A stretch of 64,000 bases of DNA, taken from positions 24,198,754 to 24,262,753 of the forward strand of contig OZ020520.1 of assembly GCA_963971425.1 (NCBI GenBank), read 5' to 3'. A program made the position numbers and the translations under genes. This document shows, piece by piece, positions 59,612 through 64,000 of this stretch. Position 1 is the stretch's first letter. Each line of letters starts with the position of its first letter. Under the pieces are notes generated by a model. The model was not told where the DNA came from, searched no databases, and saw only the letters and a list, made by a program, of their open reading frames with translations. The DNA is from Bryoerythrophyllum caledonicum. Lineage: Eukaryota; Streptophyta; Bryopsida; Pottiales; Pottiaceae.

Positions 59612-62600
59612 ATGGTAATGTCATTCAGGTTTTTAGAGTGTGGCGTTATGGCACCTAATATTGACAAGGACTGGGAGAGCCACGGCTGGTGGATTGCGGA
59701 AGTGGAGCCATTTAAGCCATTCTTGTGGGTGACAATCTATTCCTTTGAGCTAACAAAGCGTTCATCAGGATTGGGGAGACGTTGCGGCGAAATCCAAGCA
59801 ATCTCTGGCCGACCTGATGATATGGTATATGTGACGTTAGTATCGGATCCTGATACAACAGCGGTGAAGTTTTCTCTTTCTAAGAAGTTGCTTCTAGCAC
59901 CTGTTCCTGCAAGTCTCATCCAAAATCCAGGACAAGTGAAATTACTCAAATCACTGCAGGCATTTTGGGTCAGCATACATCCTACGGTACGTACTGCTAG
60001 ACACAATAATGTTTTGGCTTGTCTGGCATTATCGCCGGAGATGGTGCTACAGGCAAAGAAGATTATGAATGAGCATATTAGATATGAGGCAATACGGACG
60101 GCGGATCCAACAAGTGCAGCAGCTCAAGCTCTACCAGAAGAACCAGAAGAGATAGAACCACTTTATCGTGCTATTGCACGTCGACCGCAATTGGATTGGC
60201 AACCTGCAGGGGAGAGGCGTATGCGTGGGGACCAACAGTCCACCGCATCCATTGATATGCCTACATCATCTCGTCCTCCAGTACGAAGGGAACGTCCTTC
60301 AAAGCGGCCACGACGGGATCAGAGGGATATAAGTTCTGGTTCTGGTGGAGGCTCTTTAGGTTTGGATGCGAGAGGTACAACGTTGATAGGGAGAGCTTCA
60401 GGATCGGGTGGTAGGGTTCCAAGGTCGAGACTCAGAGCGTCTACATCTCATCGTAGGATCCCTACATCTACCCCGAAAGGTACTGTAAATTTGTCGCCCG
60501 TGACGCAGGAGGATGAAGAGTTCCAGAATCTCGAAAACGACCCCGTAGAGGATTCAGAGGAGGAAAGACAAATGCCAAATTATGCTCCAACTTCACATAC
60601 ATACAAAGTTCCAGTGCCTACAATGGAGGAGATTTTGAAAGGATCGTTGTGGGGGAACATTGTGTTTAACGCACATGTAGATCGCATTGTCTCAGTGGAA
60701 AATCCAGAAACGAACCATCGAGTTTTATCACAGAAGAGGGCTACAGATGTATATAGCCGCTTAAGAGATCCAGAGTTCAGGAACCGGGTGAGTAGATTGG
60801 TACTTCGACCGATCAGATACATTTTGCATACTACTACCGACGACGGTACAATTTCACAGGAAGAGGTGCCGTTTCCGAATGAAGGGGCAGCACGAGAGTT
60901 TGAGCGCGTTTTCCTTACACACGGGAGTGCTTCTATAAATGGTGGTGTAGGATCTCAGTTGGCTTGGCTTGAAGACCATATTATTTGGGAGGCAGTGGAT
61001 GGGCAACATATAGTCGCAGCTTGCAAATTTGCACAGGAACAGTGGAGGAATGATAAGATCCCAACAACTGAGTACCTCGAGTTTTTTGAGCGGCGGGAGG
61101 CAACCTTTGTGGTATATGATGATCGCCGTTTTTACATTGATAAGTCCGTGCGGATCAACGTAGCGGAGTGGGAGAGAACATCATATTCCACCGTGGAAGA
61201 GGATTTAAGGAAGCTCCGCCAGATTTGGGTTCTATATGGGAGGGCCAATAGCTTGGTCCGTGGAGATGATGCACGTAGAGGCATTGCTTTGGTGAGTGCC
61301 GCAAGCGCAGTGCATAAGTTGCACAAGATGGCTGACGGTAATGAAGTTACGATTAAGAAGTTGGCCAAGAACATGCAGGACCTGACCCGTCATGCGTGGA
61401 ATCCGAGTGATGATTGTTTTGATGCTATCATTCGCGTTTGCAAAGACTACGAAGATGGACTTCTATTTTACAGCAAGAAGGAAGAGACAAAGTGGAAGCA
61501 ATATGCACAGAAAAAAGAGTTGGATTCCAATGTGGATGTGCGACCGAAACGAAAGGTGATGACTCAGAATTGGTTGAGGCCGCTCAGCTGGATTCCAGAT
61601 TCACATTATCTACAGTTGATACGATCATGTGCAGCTAAGCCGTTGGGGATAAACGGGCGTAGACCTCGCCAAGCATATTACTTCAATGGTGTAGACGACA
61701 AGATTCCACAACGCCGGACCATTGCCTTTGCGGTTGATCGGTTTCAGAGGGGAGAAGCGGTGATGAATATCATCCGTTGGTTGATGGTGGACAACAAAGA
61801 ATTTGCACCAAGTTCTATGGAGGAGTTCTTTTGTATATCCGTACTGAAGTATTTTCCAAGGGGCAAGGGACAACTTTATACCTTGGCAAAACATTTGGAT
61901 GCTCCTACAAAAACGGCATGGATTGCTCCTGTACGAGAGAAGGTGTCTAAGCTGGAAGACATAGTCCATCTCATCCCTCCTTCCATCAAATATCATTATC
62001 ATAATGTTGCAGCAGGGGGGCGTGGATACAATGGTTTATCTGTGGATGTGGGAGATTTAAGCACTACTAGTTGGGAATGGCAAATGCAAGTTCAGAAGCC
62101 AGGTCCTGATGATCCACAGAACTCTCTTATGGTTCGGTTTAGAAGAGGGTTATTTCATTCAGATCATGTACGATTGGGAAAACCATGCTTGTGGGTGATT
62201 GATTGTCGGCGTGGCGGTGGGAGGCATGGAGATGGTCCATGGGATGATGAACAATTATCTAGAGCGTTTGCACAACTCGCATTATGGATGACAAACATTG
62301 AACGATGGAACGTCATCTTTTTATTACCACCGGCCGTGTACGCCAACGAAGAGTTGTTCGCGAAGTTAAAGCTTCCTGAGGGTTGTTCTATGCGGCATGG
62401 AATTTGGGCATTTGATCCCAACTCGGTTGATCCATATGCTCTCGATTTTACAGAGAGTGGGCGCTTGCAGCAAATGGTACAACCGATTGGAGCTGTTGTG
62501 ATTTGCATGCAGCATCCTATTGGTACTTCCCCTGGCCCCAACTATGTTTCAGGGGATTGTCCACTTCCACTTGTATTTCAGGATTTATGGAGTGATGCAT

Positions 62601-63652
62601 GCAAGCCTTCTGAAGCTGATCATTTGGAGAGATCTCCAACGGAGTTGTCTAGGCTCGTGGGTCCGTACTTGCCTCAAGGTTGGGGTTTAGTGGCATGTGG
62701 TATTTCCACGGCCATTCCTAGGATCCTTCAAGGGAATTTCCAGGGATCTGAGATCATTGTCATTGACGATTGCACGGAGAGGGCTAGATTCCTAGACAAT
62801 GAATTGTGCAATAATTTCCAAGGACAAATGTTGATCACTCAGACGACAAGTGGAACAAATGTGGCTCCTAATACCGCACAAGAGACCGAAGAGGCGATTG
62901 GTGAAGACAGGCAAGAGAACAACGACGTCGAGGAAGGAACTTTGAATGAGAGATTGCCACGTTCACCTGGACCAGAATATTATTCGTCTGACAATAGCTC
63001 CGCCGATGAGGACTCAAGCACCGATGAAGAAGAAGTGGATAAGTCTCCTGCAAGGGAGAGGATTCCATCAACGCAGCCAACAGTGGGAGACACTTTGGGA
63101 GAGATGTCAGGGACACCTGTGGAGAGGATGGAAGAGATTGGTGTAGTGGATAGTTTGGTGGCAATGGGAAGAGAGGCAAATACATTAGCTTCTCAAAGAC
63201 TTGAGGTAGAGCAAGAATTGTCCGATTCGCTTGAATTTTTCTCCGTGCAGATGAGGGTTCGGCAGCCTTCAAGGTCTTCTCAAGCACAAATTGAATCAGA
63301 GACACAAGAGAGGGTTGTAGACCGTACTGGAAGTGATACGCAACCGATATTGACTTCTGTTCCAAGATCTGGCATATCAGAGGACGTTAGTGCCTTTCAG
63401 GGGGCTTTCTCATCAGACCGAGAGATGTTGTTTAAGGATGGCTTCTACTACAATGATGATGGTGTAAGACACACGCGGCACGGTGAGCTAGGCAGTTACG
63501 AATATGTTGAATCTGCGTCCATAAGTCTTGGAGATACGATAGATCATCCGGTGCAGGCTCATGAATTGTCCGCTATGGTAGCGAATGCCGTAGGACACGT
63601 AGAGGGAGTTGAGTCGCCAGAGGATGATGAGAGCCTTTCTGCTATAGCATAG
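59612..63652 (+). CDS. ParB-like / methyltransferase-like transposon protein (copy 3, intact, single exon)
   Basis: An uninterrupted frame of 1346 residues. The N-terminal third is of unknown fold (MAPNIDKDWESHGWW), followed by a basic, Ser/Arg-rich linker (about 195-300). A ParB-type motif, VDGQHIVAACKFAQ, stands near residue 462, followed by EFFERREATFVVYDDRRF. Around 861 LWVIDCRRGGG takes the place of methyltransferase motif IV, with WNVIFLLPP as the next strand. Near 1023-1055 the permuted SAM-motif position reads WGLVACGISTAIP...SEIIVIDDCTERAR. The catalytic DPPY and the glycine-rich SAM loop are not preserved, so it may be a pseudo-enzyme. An acidic tail follows. Two in-frame ATGs (59612 and 59648) could start it. 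It lies just inside terminus E5, and its 5' end faces that of the DUF7869 gene. Confidence 0.68.
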   Translation: MVMSFRFLECGVMAPNIDKDWESHGWWIAEVEPFKPFLWVTIYSFELTKRSSGLGRRCGEIQAISGRPDDMVYVTLVSDPDTTAVKFSLSKKLLLAPVPASLIQNPGQVKLLKSLQAFWVSIHPTVRTARHNNVLACLALSPEMVLQAKKIMNEHIRYEAIRTADPTSAAAQALPEEPEEIEPLYRAIARRPQLDWQPAGERRMRGDQQSTASIDMPTSSRPPVRRERPSKRPRRDQRDISSGSGGGSLGLDARGTTLIGRASGSGGRVPRSRLRASTSHRRIPTSTPKGTVNLSPVTQEDEEFQNLENDPVEDSEEERQMPNYAPTSHTYKVPVPTMEEILKGSLWGNIVFNAHVDRIVSVENPETNHRVLSQKRATDVYSRLRDPEFRNRVSRLVLRPIRYILHTTTDDGTISQEEVPFPNEGAAREFERVFLTHGSASINGGVGSQLAWLEDHIIWEAVDGQHIVAACKFAQEQWRNDKIPTTEYLEFFERREATFVVYDDRRFYIDKSVRINVAEWERTSYSTVEEDLRKLRQIWVLYGRANSLVRGDDARRGIALVSAASAVHKLHKMADGNEVTIKKLAKNMQDLTRHAWNPSDDCFDAIIRVCKDYEDGLLFYSKKEETKWKQYAQKKELDSNVDVRPKRKVMTQNWLRPLSWIPDSHYLQLIRSCAAKPLGINGRRPRQAYYFNGVDDKIPQRRTIAFAVDRFQRGEAVMNIIRWLMVDNKEFAPSSMEEFFCISVLKYFPRGKGQLYTLAKHLDAPTKTAWIAPVREKVSKLEDIVHLIPPSIKYHYHNVAAGGRGYNGLSVDVGDLSTTSWEWQMQVQKPGPDDPQNSLMVRFRRGLFHSDHVRLGKPCLWVIDCRRGGGRHGDGPWDDEQLSRAFAQLALWMTNIERWNVIFLLPPAVYANEELFAKLKLPEGCSMRHGIWAFDPNSVDPYALDFTESGRLQQMVQPIGAVVICMQHPIGTSPGPNYVSGDCPLPLVFQDLWSDACKPSEADHLERSPTELSRLVGPYLPQGWGLVACGISTAIPRILQGNFQGSEIIVIDDCTERARFLDNELCNNFQGQMLITQTTSGTNVAPNTAQETEEAIGEDRQENNDVEEGTLNERLPRSPGPEYYSSDNSSADEDSSTDEEEVDKSPARERIPSTQPTVGDTLGEMSGTPVERMEEIGVVDSLVAMGREANTLASQRLEVEQELSDSLEFFSVQMRVRQPSRSSQAQIESETQERVVDRTGSDTQPILTSVPRSGISEDVSAFQGAFSSDREMLFKDGFYYNDDGVRHTRHGELGSYEYVESASISLGDTIDHPVQAHELSAMVANAVGHVEGVESPEDDESLSAIA

Positions 63653-64000
63653 TAGAACAAGTGATGTTTTTGTGGCAGATAGATCAGTATGATACATTTG
63701 ATATGTTTAAGTTTAATATGATATGTTTGATTTCAATATTTCTTTACAAAAGTTTTAAATTGTTTGATTAACTTAGTATGTTTTTGCATATAATAAACAG
63801 TGAGATGCCTCACACTTTCTCACTGAATTGTGTCTTTTATTATTGCATTTAAAAAAAATTGTATTGTAGTGAGATGTATTCTAAAATTTTATAATTATTT
63901 AAACGTGTATCTACAAAATGTAAGTACATACATCATTGTTACAATCTTAAAAGGGACAAAAATTAGATTAATAATCATGTATTCTTTAAAAGTTCCAGCT
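63653..64000 (+). terminator. 3' flank of the 1346-residue gene with a poly(A) signal
   Basis: AT-rich sequence with AATAAA at 63792-63797, about 140 bp after the stop codon; likely the 3' untranslated region. No further gene is seen to the window edge. Confidence 0.5.

Noticed and set aside
49084..63652. One large transposon from 48269 past 63652 carrying both the DUF7869 gene and the 1346-residue gene
   Set aside because: Attractive because the genes are divergent, but E4 and E5 contain further termini between them, so two neighbouring elements are at least as likely.
1..64000. tRNA or rRNA genes
   Set aside because: None seen on either strand by eye; short or degenerate ones could be missed.

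Overview
The window looks like nuclear DNA of a land plant, most likely a seedless one (moss, lycophyte or fern grade) or a streptophyte alga. It holds one intact host gene, a ten-exon phosphomevalonate kinase on the minus strand (38459-42164), set in AT-rich, repeat-dense DNA dominated by transposable elements. The lineage guess rests on plant-type splicing, the element families present, and my recollection that the MULE transposase type with a C-terminal SWIM finger is common in bryophyte-grade genomes. It is inference, not a database result.

Layout. (1) 1042-5260, minus: a decayed multi-exon gene of a ParB-like plus methyltransferase-like family, with near-perfect 33-39 bp palindromes in its introns and flanks. 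(2) 7124-35831: a foldback element split by a Ty1/Copia retrotransposon (7517-33870; two 416-bp LTRs; TSD ATATC). The Copia element is itself interrupted three times: by a 242-bp MITE (9230-9471), by an 8.6-kb retroelement-like insertion with two diverged copies of an unfamiliar gag-like gene (10056-18625; TSD GCTAT), and by a 12.1-kb MULE-type DNA transposon (18897-31025; 10-bp TSD). Removing the three inserts and their duplicated target sites leaves a Copia element of about 5.4 kb, a normal size. (3) The phosphomevalonate kinase. (4) 43468-54248: copies of an element family whose ends read TTAA-[C/T]CC, around a large gene for a DUF7869/DDE-like putative transposase (49084-52269, minus). (5) Tandem-repeat-rich spacer at 55.8-58.9 kb. 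(6) 59612-63652, plus: an intact 1346-residue ParB/methyltransferase-like gene just inside another copy of the same element terminus.

Main result. The MULE carries two divergent, apparently intact genes: a 1191-residue MULE transposase with a SWIM finger (plus, one intron) and a 1172-residue ten-exon protein (minus). The second protein combines a ParB-type motif (DGNHRLQA) with a permuted, beta-class amino-methyltransferase fold: a motif IV-like DIPDG comes first and the SAM motif (LDAFASIG...GRHIVALESD) is at the C-terminus. Two homologues lie in the same 64 kb, the decayed one at 1-5 kb and the one at 59.6 kb. ParB-methyltransferase fusions are familiar from phages and bacterial mobile DNA. 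Here they appear as accessory genes of plant DNA transposons, linked to two unrelated transposase types. Catalytic motif IV is eroded in all three, so binding or targeting rather than catalysis is possible. How the two MULE genes cooperate is inference: the transposase would move the element while the ParB/methyltransferase partner marks, binds or masks element DNA.

Most premature stops in the decaying elements can be explained as C-to-T changes (CGA to TGA, CAG or CAA to TAG or TAA), as expected for cytosine-methylated, silenced DNA.
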